64,000 bases of DNA from Hymenobacter mellowenesis. GTDB taxonomy: Bacteria; Bacteroidota; Bacteroidia; Cytophagales; Hymenobacteraceae. A program made the translations under genes and the position numbers. The stretch spans positions 124,001 through 188,000 of the forward strand of contig NZ_JAUQSX010000011.1 of the NCBI RefSeq assembly GCF_030581005.1, in the 5' to 3' direction. Shown piece after piece: positions 33,205 through 43,275 of this stretch. The notes beneath the pieces are model-generated. The model was not told the DNA's origin, ran no database searches, and saw only the letters and a list, made by a program, of their open reading frames with translations. Within the stretch, counting starts at the first letter, position 1. Each line of letters starts with the position of its first letter.

Positions 33205-35214
33205 ATGGAAGACGAGAAAGGACTGCGCAAAATCATGGAGTTTATGCGCCTGTTTGCCATTGTGCTGATGGGTATCAACATCTATTACTACTGCTTCGGC
33301 TACTTCAAAAGCATGGGCTGGACGCCGGCCGTGGTCGGGCATATTCTGGAGAGCTTTACCCGGAACACGTTTCTGTTTAAGGCCAGCTGGGTGAGTAAGA
33401 CGCTGGCCGTGGTGTTCCTGCTGCTGAGCTGCCTGGGCACGCGGGGGCGAGCCAATGAAAAGCTCAAAGGGGCTTTGGTAGTGGGCTACGCGGCCATCGG
33501 GCTGGCGCTGATTTATGGGTCGGACGTGGTGCGCAGCTTCTCGCTGGGAGCCGGGCTGACGACGGCGCTCTACACTGGGCTGCTGTCGGCGGGCTTTCTG
33601 CTGCTGCTGAGCGCCGGGGCCTGGCTAAGCCGGCTGTTTAACAACGACCTGATGAAGGACATCTTCAACAAGGCCAATGAGAGTTTCCCGCAGGAAGAGC
33701 GGCTGATGGAAAACGAGTATTCGGTAAACCTGCGCACCGAGTACCAGCTGCGGGGCAAGCCGCACCACGGCTGGCTGAACGTGGTGAATCCGTTTCGGGC
33801 CACGATGGTGCTCGGCACCCCGGGCTCGGGCAAGTCGTTTGCCATCATCAACGAGTTCATCCGGCAGCACCTGGCCAAGGGCTTCTGCATGTACATCTAT
33901 GACTACAAGTTTGACGATTTGAGCCGCATCTGCTACAACACGCTGCTGCGCCACCAGGACAAGTTTGACAAGCCGGTGGGATTCTACGTTATCAACTTCG
34001 ACAACCCGCGCAAAAGCCACCGCTGCAATCCGCTGCTGCCCGAGCTGATGACCGACATCGTGGATGCCTACGAAAGCGCCTCGACCATCATGCTCAACCT
34101 TAACAAGAGCTGGATTCAGAAGCAGGGGGACTTTTTTGTGGAGTCGCCCATCAACTTCGTGGCCGCCATCATCTGGTTTCTGAAGCTGTTCGAGAAGGGC
34201 AAATACTGCACCTTCCCCCACGTCATCGAGTTTCTAAGCCGTGACTACGAGGAGATTTTTCCGGTGCTGGCCTCGTACCCCGAGATTGAGAACCTGGTGA
34301 AGCCGTTCGTGTCGGCCTTCCAGAAGGATGCCATTGAGCAATTGGAAGGGCAGATTGCCTCGGCCCGCATTCCACTGGGCCGGCTGGCCTCGCCGCAGCT
34401 CTACTGGGTGATGTCCGGCAATGACTTTACGCTCGACATCAACAGCAACGAGGAGCCCAAGGTGTTGTGCGTGGGCAACAACCCCGAGCGCCAGGCCATT
34501 TACGGGGCGGCGCTGGGTCTTTACAATGCCCGGCTGGTGAAGCTGGTGAACCAGAAGGGCAAGCGCAAATCGTCCATCATCATCGACGAGCTGCCTACCA
34601 TCTACTTCAAGGGGCTGGATAACCTCATTGCCACGGCCCGCAGCAACAAGGTGAGCACCTGCCTGGGCTTTCAGGACTTCTCGCAACTGGAGCGCGATTA
34701 CGGCCAGAAGGAAGCCGAAGTCATCAAGAACACCGTGGGCAACGTGTTCAGCGGGCAGGTGTCGGGCAACAGCGGCAAGTGGCTGAGCGAGCGGTTTGGC
34801 AAGATTCTGCAGCAGCGCCAGAGCCTGAGCATCAACATGCGCGAAACCAGCACCAGCCTGTCCACCCAGATGGATAGCATGATTCCGGCCAGCACCATTG
34901 CCAACCTCACGCAGGGCAACTTCGTGGGGGCCGTAGCCGACAACTTCGGCGAGGAAATCGACCAGAAGGTGTTTCACGCCCGGATTCAGGTGGACGTGAA
35001 GGCGGTGGCCGCCGAGGCCCAGGCCTTCCAGCCCATCCCCGACATTACCAGTTTCATCAACCCGGCTACGGGCAAGGACGAAGCCGAAGAGATGATTAAG
35101 GCCAACTTCAACCGGGTAAAAACCGAAGTGAAGGAACTGTGCGCCCGCGAGCTGCTGCGCATCGGGCAGGACCCCACGCTACGGCACCTCATCAAGGAGA
35201 AAGTAGAAAAGTAA
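33205..35214 (+). CDS. TraG/VirD4-type coupling protein with YWFCY-like membrane region
   Basis: 669 residues from ATG 33205; the 39 codons of open frame upstream are not protein-like. Four or so membrane helices lie in residues 12-145 (NIYYYCFGYF, close to the YWFCY motif of Bacteroidota MobC/TraG proteins). Walker A is GTPGSGKSF (204-212) and Walker B is SSIIIDELPT (Asp461-Glu462). Coupling proteins bring the relaxase-DNA complex to a type IV secretion channel. The channel genes are not in the window, so the element is probably mobilizable rather than self-transmissible. The primase and DUF3945 genes follow. Confidence 0.9.
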   Translation: MEDEKGLRKIMEFMRLFAIVLMGINIYYYCFGYFKSMGWTPAVVGHILESFTRNTFLFKASWVSKTLAVVFLLLSCLGTRGRANEKLKGALVVGYAAIGLALIYGSDVVRSFSLGAGLTTALYTGLLSAGFLLLLSAGAWLSRLFNNDLMKDIFNKANESFPQEERLMENEYSVNLRTEYQLRGKPHHGWLNVVNPFRATMVLGTPGSGKSFAIINEFIRQHLAKGFCMYIYDYKFDDLSRICYNTLLRHQDKFDKPVGFYVINFDNPRKSHRCNPLLPELMTDIVDAYESASTIMLNLNKSWIQKQGDFFVESPINFVAAIIWFLKLFEKGKYCTFPHVIEFLSRDYEEIFPVLASYPEIENLVKPFVSAFQKDAIEQLEGQIASARIPLGRLASPQLYWVMSGNDFTLDINSNEEPKVLCVGNNPERQAIYGAALGLYNARLVKLVNQKGKRKSSIIIDELPTIYFKGLDNLIATARSNKVSTCLGFQDFSQLERDYGQKEAEVIKNTVGNVFSGQVSGNSGKWLSERFGKILQQRQSLSINMRETSTSLSTQMDSMIPASTIANLTQGNFVGAVADNFGEEIDQKVFHARIQVDVKAVAAEAQAFQPIPDITSFINPATGKDEAEEMIKANFNRVKTEVKELCARELLRIGQDPTLRHLIKEKVEK

Positions 35215-35437
35215 GGCATCGACAGGTGGCCAAGCTGGACGGCACGGAATCGGGTTTTACGCCCCGGCTTCGTGCCGTTCGTGTGTCGGGACAGCACCTC
35301 ACAGCCCTATTTCGGCCACTCGTCAACTTTCTCCCCGGGGCCTGATGGAGGCCGGTAGGTTTGCAGCGTCAAATTCCGGGCTGGCCGCGCCTGCGCCGGC
35401 CGGAAGGGCAGCTTTTATTCACCTACCCATTCCTCCT

Positions 35438-37645
35438 ATGGCTGAGCAAGATGAAGTGAATACCCCCACGCCGGAGCGCTGGTACCTGAGTGCGGTACCG
35501 ACCTCCAACGGCAACCTCAGCGGCCAAGGCTTGCAGCGGGAGCCCGCCGGGCATACCCTTTATGAGATTCAGATTAATCTCGCTAATCCTGACCAAGCGG
35601 CCATGCTGCCGGCGCCCGGCGCAGATGGCCGCCTACTAAATGCCTTTGACCACGCGCTGATGCGGGCCTTTACCACCAACCGGCTCCCCGGTCGGGAGGA
35701 TAAGTTTCTCACGGTGGAAAAGCCCACGATGCTGGAAAAGGTGGGCGACAACTGGAAAATTACCGAGCAGGGCCGCGTGGGGTTCAGTGCCACCGCGCCA
35801 GAGCGGCAGGTACAGGTATTTGGCCCGCTAACTCCACAAACCACCCAGCAAGCCGAACTGACGACCCGGGCCGAGGAATTGGCCGGCGAGGTGGCCACCA
35901 CTACGGGCGCTACCCGCACCGAGGCGGAAGCGGAACTGGAAGCGGTGGCCAACCGCGCGCAGCAAGGACCAGACGATAGCCAAGCTACTTACGCGGATGC
36001 ATTACGAGACGAGGCACGGGCGGAAGTAGGCGAAAGCACCGCCGCGCCGAAGACGCAACAACCAGTAGGGGAGGGGCAGAGCCACGAGCAGCCGTTGGTC
36101 GCGCCAGCCCCAGATGCAGCGACTAACGCGGAGCCGGTCGGAGAGGTGCGCATCACCTGGCAGCAGAAGGGCGACGAAGTGGCCCCGCTGCTGGAAATGC
36201 GGGCTTACCTCGACCAGCTAAAGAAAGCCGGCGTAGCCGTGGGCGCTTTGCAATTGGAGCGCGACCCGGCCGGCAAGCTCAGCGGCGGCTTCGCGGTGAG
36301 CTATGACCCCGAGTCGCACAAGCTGGGCCAGCTCGAAGCGGCTCTGCAGGGCTTTCGGCAAGTGGGAAATGGGGTGGCCGTGGTAGAAAAGCCGGAGCAA
36401 GCCGTCGCCCGACGGCAGGAAGTGGGCTACGATTACGACTACGAGCCGCAGCGCAGCAAACAGGTGCGCGAGGCCTTCGGCGTGAAGCAGTGGGATGCGC
36501 TCAGTGCTCAGCTCTCGGCGGTGCCCAAGCATGCCCTCACCGCCCCGGAACAGGTGCAGCAGGCGGCGGCCGGGCAGCGGGTGCAGCAGCTGGCCCAGCA
36601 GCAGGGCAAAACCACCGAGCAGGTCATTCGCGACGGCAAGAGCATTTTTGACATCGACACCAGCGGCAATCCCGCGTCGGCGTTTCTGAAAAACTTTTAC
36701 GCCCACCTGAACGGCGGCCCGAAGACCCGGCAGAATCTGGAAGTCGACTACGAGAAAACCCGCCAGCACCTGCAGGCCCGCCTGACCCGGCAGGCCGGAG
36801 CGGCCCAGCCGGAGCTTTCACCTGGCCCACCTGTCCCGGACGGCAAGACCCCCAGCGTGGCCGCTGAACCCGGCATGGGGAAGGCCGCCCGCCATGCCAT
36901 AGCAGTGCCGGCCCGGCCGGCGGCACTGTTCAAAGCCGATGAGGTGCCGCAAAAAGTGTTGGCCTCCCTCGGTTTGAATATGGCCGAACTAACGAGCAGC
37001 GGCCAACTACAAAAGCTGCTCAGCGGCGAGAAAACCGACCTTTTGCCTATGCAGGTAGCGAGGAAGGAAGGGCAGGAGGCGGTGAAGTTCGAGGCCAAGA
37101 TGGTGCTTCACCGCGAGGCCGACGGCACGGCCACGCTCAAAATGGAATTGCCTCAGGAAAAGCTGGTCATTCCCAACGAAATCGGCGGGCAGCCCTTCAC
37201 GCCCGAACAGCGCCAGCGTCTCGAAACCGAGGGCAACGCCGGCCTGATACGGGGCCTCAAAGACGAGCAGGGGCGGGAATTCAACGGCTACGTGGCCGTG
37301 GATAAGGCCATGAACAAAGTGGTGGTGCTGCCCGAAGACAAAGTGACGCTACACGACACCGTGGCCGGCGTCAAGCTCACCCCCGAGCAAAGTCACGACC
37401 TGCACGAAGGCAAGGTGGTGGCGCTGGCCAACATGGCCAGCGGCAATGGCGGGCAGAAGTTCGACGGCACCGTGCAGGTGAATGCCGCCAAAGCCTGCAT
37501 CGAGGTGAAACCGGCCGCCCACGAATTGCGCCAGCGCCAGGCCCCGCAGGCCGAGCAAACGGTGGAGACCACCACCCAGACCGTGGCCCCGGCCCCCGTG
37601 AAAGCCGAAGCGCCCCAGGTGAAAACCCGAGGTCCCCGCCACTAG
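35438..37645 (+). CDS. DUF4099/DUF3945 mobile-element protein
   Basis: 735 residues from ATG 35438 (MAEQDEVNTPTPERW). The first 480 residues are charged with Ala/Gln-rich stretches, including a LEMRAYLDQLKKAGVAVGAL segment. A DUF4099 unit follows at about 496-540 (VPQKVLASLGLNMAELTSSG, LLSGEKTDLLPM), then DUF3945 repeats (KLVIPNEIGGQPFTPEQRQR, GYVAVDKAMNKVVVLPE, GVKLTPEQSHDL). Proteins of this kind are regular cargo of Bacteroides-type mobilizable elements next to relaxase, coupling and Toprim genes, but their role is not established. A terminator follows. Confidence 0.8.
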   Translation: MAEQDEVNTPTPERWYLSAVPTSNGNLSGQGLQREPAGHTLYEIQINLANPDQAAMLPAPGADGRLLNAFDHALMRAFTTNRLPGREDKFLTVEKPTMLEKVGDNWKITEQGRVGFSATAPERQVQVFGPLTPQTTQQAELTTRAEELAGEVATTTGATRTEAEAELEAVANRAQQGPDDSQATYADALRDEARAEVGESTAAPKTQQPVGEGQSHEQPLVAPAPDAATNAEPVGEVRITWQQKGDEVAPLLEMRAYLDQLKKAGVAVGALQLERDPAGKLSGGFAVSYDPESHKLGQLEAALQGFRQVGNGVAVVEKPEQAVARRQEVGYDYDYEPQRSKQVREAFGVKQWDALSAQLSAVPKHALTAPEQVQQAAAGQRVQQLAQQQGKTTEQVIRDGKSIFDIDTSGNPASAFLKNFYAHLNGGPKTRQNLEVDYEKTRQHLQARLTRQAGAAQPELSPGPPVPDGKTPSVAAEPGMGKAARHAIAVPARPAALFKADEVPQKVLASLGLNMAELTSSGQLQKLLSGEKTDLLPMQVARKEGQEAVKFEAKMVLHREADGTATLKMELPQEKLVIPNEIGGQPFTPEQRQRLETEGNAGLIRGLKDEQGREFNGYVAVDKAMNKVVVLPEDKVTLHDTVAGVKLTPEQSHDLHEGKVVALANMASGNGGQKFDGTVQVNAAKACIEVKPAAHELRQRQAPQAEQTVETTTQTVAPAPVKAEAPQVKTRGPRH

Positions 37646-37681
37646 GCCGGGCCATTCAAAATCCACTTTTTCTCTCCCTAC

Positions 37682-37712
37682 AAGCCCGGAAGCCTGCTTC
37701 CGGGCTTCTTTT
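37682..37712 (+). terminator. Intrinsic terminator after the DUF3945 gene
   Basis: AAGCCCGGAAGC (37682-37693) pairs perfectly with GCTTCCGGGCTT (37696-37707), followed by a T run. It separates the DUF3945 gene from the Toprim gene. Confidence 0.8.
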
Positions 37713-37748
37713 TTCTGCCTTCCATTCTTCGCAATAATCCGATTCATT

Positions 37749-39824
37749 ATGGAACACGAACTCACCTTCTAGAAGATTAAGGAGCAGGTTGAGCTGCCCG
37801 AGCTGCTGAGCCACTTTGGCTATAACCTCCGTAAAGGCGAGCACTTGGGCAAAGGCAAGTGGCACGTTTTCGAGGGCGATGACACGCTGGTGGTCTTCAA
37901 AGGCCGGGGCGGCGACTGGATGTATTTCAACGCTCAAGACGACCGCGACAAGGGCAGTGTCATCGACTGGATGAAGAACCGGGTCAGCTCCGACCGAATC
38001 GCCGGCCTTGGTCCGCTGCCGGGCCGCAACCTCTGGCAATCGGTCAACGACCACTTCCGCGCCTACCTCAACCTGCCCGAAGAGCAGCGGCCCCGGCTCG
38101 ATTTGCCGCCCATCGTGGAAACCGCGCCCGGGGAGAAATTCCACAGCATCTACACCCAGCACTGCCGGCCGCTTGAAAACACGGCCTACCTGGAAGGGCG
38201 CGGTATTACCAAAAGCACGATTGCCAACCCGCAGTTCGCGGGCCGCATCCTCAATCAGCTCTACACGGTGCAGAAGGAGGGAATGCTAGCCAAAACCTAC
38301 GTCAACACGGCTTTCCCGGCCTACCATGAGGGGCGGGTAGTGGGGTTAGAACTGAAGGGCGAAGGCTTTAAGGGCCAGGCCCCCGAAAGCCAGTTCACCC
38401 GTTCGCTGTGGCTGAGCAAGCCGCCCGAGGGCCAGCCGGCGGCGGTGCTGGTGGTCAGCGAATCGGCCCTCGATACGCTCTCCTACGCGCAGCTGCACCC
38501 CGGTGAAAGCGCCCTGTATGCCTCGACGGCCGGCACACTCACGCAAAACAAGATTTTCGAACTGAAGCGACTGCTCAGCGAGGAAGGCATTCCGGCTATT
38601 CGGGCCGCTTTTGACAACGATACGCAAGGCCACCACTTCGATACCCGGCTGCTAGCGGGCGTGGCCAGCGAGCAGAACCCCATGAAAGTGGTCCGGGAGC
38701 ACGAGCAACTGCTGACCGTCGAAATCACGGCCGCCCATCCGGCCGGTGTGCAGGCGCTCGGCCAGCACCTCAAAAGCTACAATGACCAGGCTACCCGGCA
38801 GTACGCCCAGGAAAACGGGGAGCCAGGCAATCCGGCCAGCAGTCAGACCCTGCGCGACGAGCTGATTCACTCCAATAAGCTGGGCGCCCACACCTACCAG
38901 TTTCACGTGCCGATGAGCCGCGAGGCGCTGGCGGCCTTTAACCAGGCGGCCAGCCAGGCATTGGTCTTTGAGCACCGCGTGGAGATTGTGAAAAGCCAGG
39001 GAAAGGACTGGAACCAGGACCTCAAGCAGGACCAACTGCAGCGGGTGGTGCAGCGCGAGCTGGGCGGCATCGACGAAGACCAGTACGGCTTCGGCCAGCA
39101 GCACTGGGACAACCCACCCATCGAAGGCCAGGGCAAAATTGCGCAGCTGCACGAGGCGCAGGTCCAGGCCCGCTGCCAAGGCGAGCGGCTGCTCATAGTC
39201 GAGCTGCGCGAAAGCCGCGATGCCGTGGCGCTGCTGCCCGCCCTGCGGGAGAAGCTCGAAAAAGTCGGGCTTACCATTGACCACGCCGTGAAGCTGGAAT
39301 CAACTGCGCCCCGGGAAATTGCCACGGAGCTAACCCTGCGCTACCGGTTGGATTCGCCGCAACTGCCGGCTATCAGCGACGCGCTGGATGCGCTGCGACT
39401 GAATCCCAGGGCCACGGTCATTGAGCCGGGGCCGGATGCGACGGAACGCCGGCAGCTGGCCGCCGCGCAGGAGCAGCAGCGTCAGACGGGGCCTCAACTG
39501 GTGCCCAGTGATTCTCCCGCCCACGACCAGGCCCGGCAATCGTTTATCGAAGCGGCGGGCCTGGTGGCTCGGGAGCTGCGCGCGAGCACTGCCCTGCTGG
39601 ATGCGGCCCGCCTGCAGGAAGTCAGCCGGCAGCTACTGACCAGGCCGGCGCTGCAGGGCCTGAACCGGGAGAACGTGGAGAAAGTGCTGGCCGTGGTCGA
39701 TAAGCTTAACACGTTGAAGGATAATCCCGCCGTGCAGCAGCTACGCCAAGCTGTGCAGCAATTGGAGCAGCTTGCCCAGGCGCAGCCAGTACCGCAAAAA
39801 AACCGGCCCGGCCCCCGCTTGTAG
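37749..39824 (+). CDS. Toprim primase-like protein with amber codon at position 8
   Basis: The natural start appears to be ATG 37749 (MEHELTF), but codon 8 is TAG (37770-37772). The same frame then runs on as KIKEQVELPELLSHFGYNLR with protein-like sequence all the way to 39824, so the TAG interrupts a gene rather than its leader. A TTG at 37845 is the best remaining start, giving 659 residues and cutting 32. Visible parts are a DUF3991/CHC2-like start (GDWMYFNAQDDRDKGSVIDW), and a Toprim domain at about 200-260 of the short form (VLVVSESALDTLSYAQ, AAFDNDTQGHH) with the catalytic Glu and Asp-x-Asp. Such proteins prime synthesis of the transferred strand. Confidence 0.8.
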
Positions 39825-39907
39825 GCCGGCAATGCTGGTAGAACGGCTTCCTCTTTTTCAGCTGCTCCTTAACCAGGGCGGCTTTTTTGTGTGCGGCAAG
39901 GCAGTGC

Positions 39908-40243
39908 TTACGTCGCCGGCGGCAGGAGCAAGGCCAGCAGCTGCTGCTGCAGTTGTTCCATGGCCGTCATGCGCCCAGCCAGCTGCCCGATGGCGGCCAG
40001 GATTTCTTCCGTAGCCGGCGATGCTTGGGCGGTGGCCACGGCGGTGGGCGTGCGCCCGCGCTCCTTGCGCCGGCGGGCTTTGGTAGCCGATTGGCTTTCG
40101 AGCGGGTGGGCCCGCCCGGCCCGCTCGTTACAGGCCGCTACCCGGCAGGGGCTGCCGCAGTATTTCTGGACCCACCGCTTCTTGGGAACAAACTTTCGCC
40201 GGCAGTATTCGCAGGCAATCTGGGAGGTGTCAAGCAGGGACAA
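39908..40243 (-). CDS. Small zinc-ribbon protein, unknown
   Basis: 111 residues. A Cys cluster at the N-terminus (Cys11, Cys14, Cys29, Cys33, Cys38) would form a zinc ribbon; a basic linker and a C-terminal Gln/Leu-rich helix with coiled-coil character (about 78-108) follow. It is probably a small DNA-binding or structural protein that forms dimers. It faces the Toprim gene tail to tail. No family recognised by name. Confidence 0.55.
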   Translation of the reverse strand: MSLLDTSQIACEYCRRKFVPKKRWVQKYCGSPCRVAACNERAGRAHPLESQSATKARRRKERGRTPTAVATAQASPATEEILAAIGQLAGRMTAMEQLQQQLLALLLPPAT

Positions 40244-40737
40244 GGGCGTTTCGCGTTAATACCAATTGCAAGTAACGAAAACGCATTTTGTGTCCTATGA
40301 TTCGCTGCCCGGCGGTCGCAGGTTTGCAGCGATGAACCTGCTCCGAATTCTTGCTCCGACCCTCCGGCGGGCTGCTGCCCGGCCGCCCCGTGATGGAGTT
40401 GTATCTGCTCCCCCGGCCAAATCACACTTGCAGCCCCCATAAGCCGGCTATAAATGAGCGCGCATTTCGGGTAAGATGCTGACTTAAATAAAGTTGGATT
40501 TCTGATAGCATCAGATAAACCGCTCGCCGGCTTCGCTCACCTTTGCGAGCGTCCGAGCTGGTCAGCCCCAATATTCCCCGGCTTAAAAAAAGGTTTGCCA
40601 TTCACCCCCATTTTGACTGCCGACGATGTGGCAGGGGGGCTACTTAGTCTTGTCGGAGCGGCTTGACGCCCCCCGCGCAAATCTGGTTTCCCACTACATA
40701 CCCCCGGGCCTGATGCCCGGCTTTTTAAACACCTAGC
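40244..40737. other. Intergenic stretch
   Basis: 494 bases without a supported gene. It separates the transfer module from the metal island. It ends in a short terminator-like hairpin at 40704-40725 that lies just before the next start codon. Confidence 0.45.
40704..40725 (+). terminator. Short hairpin with T run
   Basis: CCGGGC (40704-40709) pairs with GCCCGG (40715-40720), followed by CTTTTT. It lies 13 bases before the start codon of the next gene, so it may be an attenuator or the remains of a lost upstream gene. Confidence 0.45.
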
Positions 40738-40989
40738 ATGAGTACAATGAACATTGCCGTTTACACGGGCCCGCTAACCTTGGTGGCTGCCGGTCTATAC
40801 GTTGTATACCGATTCGTACAGCTTTACCGCGAAGTGACCCGGCCCTTGGTGCCGGTGTCGGCCCCGGCGGCCCCGTTCGCGCACCCCGGAAAGAAGGTTA
40901 CGACCTACACCTTTTCGGTTATTCAGGAAGTGGTAGTGCCGCCCGCCCCGGTGTCCAGGCCCCGTTCCGCGTCACGACCTGCACATTAG
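40738..40989 (+). CDS. Small membrane-anchored protein, unknown
   Basis: 83 residues with one hydrophobic helix at about 8-28 and a Pro/Ser-rich polar tail that includes an FSVIQEVVVPPAP strand-like stretch. No lipobox or cleavage site. Position at the edge of the metal island is the only clue; no family recognised. Confidence 0.4.
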   Translation: MSTMNIAVYTGPLTLVAAGLYVVYRFVQLYREVTRPLVPVSAPAAPFAHPGKKVTTYTFSVIQEVVVPPAPVSRPRSASRPAH

Positions 40990-41185
40990 ATGGGCGGGCA
41001 GGCTTACTTACGGGGTGTAATACTGGCTCAGCAGCACCAGCACCCCTACGGCCAGGTAGATGCCGAAGCGTTGGAGTCTGAGGGCGGGCTTGTGGTGATG
41101 GCACATGCGGGGCCAACACGGCCCCCGGTCATTGCGTTGCATTTGGGCGGCGTCCCGTATAATTCGGCTTTCCCACTACTTGGTT

Positions 41186-41446
41186 ATGGCCCATGCCGAA
41201 GACGATACTGCCGGCATGACGCAACTCATGCACTACGTGCTTACCATCGACAACATGTGCGCGCCGGACTGCATCGTGTGGGTACGCGAGCAACTGGTGG
41301 GCCTGGGCCCGGTGGTGGACCGCGTGGCCGTGGGCGAAGCCGAAGTGGCCACGGCCCACGCCAACGGCCCCGACCTGAAAGCCATTCAGGCCGCGCTGGA
41401 AAGCGGTGGTTACCAATTGGTAAGTGCCGTTACCAAAGTTGGTTAG
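41186..41446 (+). CDS. Small HMA-like metal-binding protein
   Basis: 86 residues from ATG 41186; a second ATG at 41216 would leave 76. The pattern MHYVLTIDNMCAPDCIVWVR, then LGPVVDRVAVGEAEV and IQAALESGGYQLV follows the ferredoxin-like HMA fold of metallochaperones. The metal site has Cys25 and Cys29 spaced CxxxC instead of CxxC, a departure from the usual motif. It is convergent with the metal operon and could hand cations to the pumps or sense them. Confidence 0.6.
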   Translation: MAHAEDDTAGMTQLMHYVLTIDNMCAPDCIVWVREQLVGLGPVVDRVAVGEAEVATAHANGPDLKAIQAALESGGYQLVSAVTKVG

Positions 41447-41482
41447 CGGATGGTGGAAAGGGTCACAACGCCCGGTTGTTAA

Positions 41483-41758
41483 TTAGGCCACGGTGGTGCT
41501 GACTACGTTGCTGCGGGCTTCCGGCTCGCCCTGCTGGGTTTCATGCTGCACGTAGTATTCCAGCAAGGTGCCGGGCGCGAAGGTGTCGGTGTCAAGGAAG
41601 GGCGAGCGGGCGTTGACGGCCATCCGCTGCCAGGGGGAGGCCTCGCCCCCGACGCGGCGAAAGACGTGGGCGACATCTAGCAGCTCCTTCGAGAAAGCCA
41701 GGTGGCGGCCGGTGGGCTCCAGGGTCAGGTCAATTTTGGCGGTGTGCATGCGTTGCAT
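41483..41758 (-). CDS. Small unknown protein at the end of the metal operon
   Basis: 91 residues, beta-rich pattern (KIDLTLEPTGRHLAFSKELL, TLLEYYVQHET), no signal peptide or membrane helix. It lies 16 bases after the ZIP gene in the same direction and is the last gene of the operon. No family recognised; co-transcription suggests a metal-related role. Confidence 0.5.
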   Translation of the reverse strand: MQRMHTAKIDLTLEPTGRHLAFSKELLDVAHVFRRVGGEASPWQRMAVNARSPFLDTDTFAPGTLLEYYVQHETQQGEPEARSNVVSTTVA

Positions 41759-41774
41759 ATTCGAAAAGGACAGG

Positions 41775-42578
41775 TCAGGCGACCATGCCCAGAATCAGAA
41801 ATAGGAGAAAGCCCACAAAAAAGGCCAGCGTGAGCAGCGGCGTTTCGGTTTCCTCGTGCGCTTCGGTCAGTAGCTCCTCGGTGACCAGAAACAGCAGTGC
41901 GGCTAGGCCAAAGGAAAGCACGATTTCCAGCATATTGCCGGTGGCCCCGCGCAGCACCGTGGTGCCGATGCCCGCCCCGACCAGCAGCATGAGCGAAGTG
42001 CCGGCCACAATGGCGACGGCCCGCCTCTTGCCGTGGCCATCCTGCCGCAACTCGATGGCCGTGGCCAGGCCCAGCGACAGCAGCTCAATGGTGAGAGCAA
42101 TGGCCAGCAGGGTGCCTTCCTTCGCGCCCGCCGCAAAGCCGATGCCCAGCAGCAGCCCGTCGATAAGGATATCAATGCCGATGGCCACCAGCAGGCCCCA
42201 GGGCAGAGTGGCAGCGCCGGCCGGGGCGGTTGAACCACCGCTTTCCGCCTTCGCATTGCCGGCTTCTCCGGTCTCCTCTTTCTTTTCGAGGCGCTGGGTG
42301 AAGTAGCGCAAGCCTAGCATGGTGGCCACGCCCAGCCCGAAGCCCAACGTCACTTCGTAGGGCGCATGGTGCTGCACAATGTCGGGCAGTAGCTCGACGG
42401 CCACAACCGAGAAGATGACGCCCGCCGCGAAGTGCAGAATGGCGCTGCGCAGCTTCGGGCCAGGGGCTCGCCACACGGCCAGGGCGGCGCCGGCAATCAT
42501 GACCACGGCCGGCAGCAGCGAGAAGCCCAGCATGGTGGACCAGAGCGGCGTGACGGCGGTGGGAATAATAAGCAGCAT
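41775..42578 (-). CDS. ZIP-family metal transporter
   Basis: 267 residues from ATG 42578; 19 more codons of open frame exist upstream but are not hydrophobic. About eight membrane helices. Helix motifs are HFAAGVIFSVVAVELLPD (His49, Glu62, Asp66) and IDILIDGLLLGIGFAAG, with a His-free variable loop between them. The usual His of the second motif (H-x-x-x-D-G) is Ile here, an unusual change at a metal-binding position. ZIP proteins normally bring Zn or other divalent cations into the cytoplasm; in an efflux operon it may balance supply or run as an exporter. Confidence 0.75.
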   Translation of the reverse strand: MLLIIPTAVTPLWSTMLGFSLLPAVVMIAGAALAVWRAPGPKLRSAILHFAAGVIFSVVAVELLPDIVQHHAPYEVTLGFGLGVATMLGLRYFTQRLEKKEETGEAGNAKAESGGSTAPAGAATLPWGLLVAIGIDILIDGLLLGIGFAAGAKEGTLLAIALTIELLSLGLATAIELRQDGHGKRRAVAIVAGTSLMLLVGAGIGTTVLRGATGNMLEIVLSFGLAALLFLVTEELLTEAHEETETPLLTLAFFVGFLLFLILGMVA

Positions 42579-42598
42579 AGTAGCGGCAGGTAAAAGTA

Positions 42599-43275
42599 TT
42601 AATGGGTGGAGGTTGTCGCGTGGGTCTTGAGCCAACGCTGGTGCTGCTTGATTTCGGCCTGCTCATCACGCACAATCAGGCGGGCGGCGCTTTTTACTTC
42701 CGCGTCTTTGCCAAAAGCCAGCTCCGTTTGGGCCAGGGCCACCCCCGTTTGGTGGTGCACCTGCATGAGCGTGGCAAAATCGGCATCGAGGGTGCCGGGC
42801 AGGGGGTGCGGCTGGCGCAGGGGAGCCAGCGCGGCCGTGATGCGGCGCACAAACGGGTCCCGGGCGTTGCCCGGCCGATACTCCTGGCCCGTAGGCGGCT
42901 GCCGGGTAAGGGCCAGCGTCAGCACGTGGTTGTCGCGCTCATGCCCTTTAAGCACGTGCTGGGCCAGGGCGCGCAGGGTCGAGTCCTGGCCATGGGCGAC
43001 TTCCACCGCCGCCAGCCGCTGGGCCCCGCCGTGGTGCACGCTCATCAGGCGGGCAAAGTCCTCGTCCCAGCACCCGAGGCGGCGCACCGTATCGAGCTGC
43101 TGCGCGAGCAACTGCAGGGTGTCGCCCAGAGCCGGGGGCGCGGCCACCGGAGCGGGTTTGGGCTTCGCGCCGGCGTGCACCTCCAGCTCGTGTCAGTGTC
43201 GTGCCGGGAGCTACAGCTGCCCATAGCTAGGCTGACAACAAGCAGCAGCGTAGAAAAAGGAGGGTGCATCTTCAT
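42599..43275 (-). pseudogene. DUF305-type lipoprotein, frameshifted
   Basis: The start (ATG 43275) gives a lipoprotein signal (MKMHPPFSTLLLVVSLAMGS-Cys21). The mature part is in another frame from about 43190 and contains two DUF305 units: DEDFARLMSVHHGGAQRLAA and DADFATLMQVHHQTGVALAQ, each with the ferritin-like HH pair. Adding one base in the GACAC at about 43189-43194 joins the frames (HDTD to HELEVHAG). If broken, a GTG at 43180 could start a version without export. The ATG overlaps the stop of the CDF gene (ATGA). Confidence 0.75.

Noticed and set aside
18326..37772. Recoding of TAG as a sense codon, suggested by two in-frame TAG codons
   Set aside because: Many normal genes here end with TAG, for example at 1470 and 2298, so TAG is a regular stop.
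33205..40243. Complete conjugation system
   Set aside because: Only coupling protein, relaxase, MobC, primase and accessory genes are present; no VirB4-type ATPase or channel genes were found.
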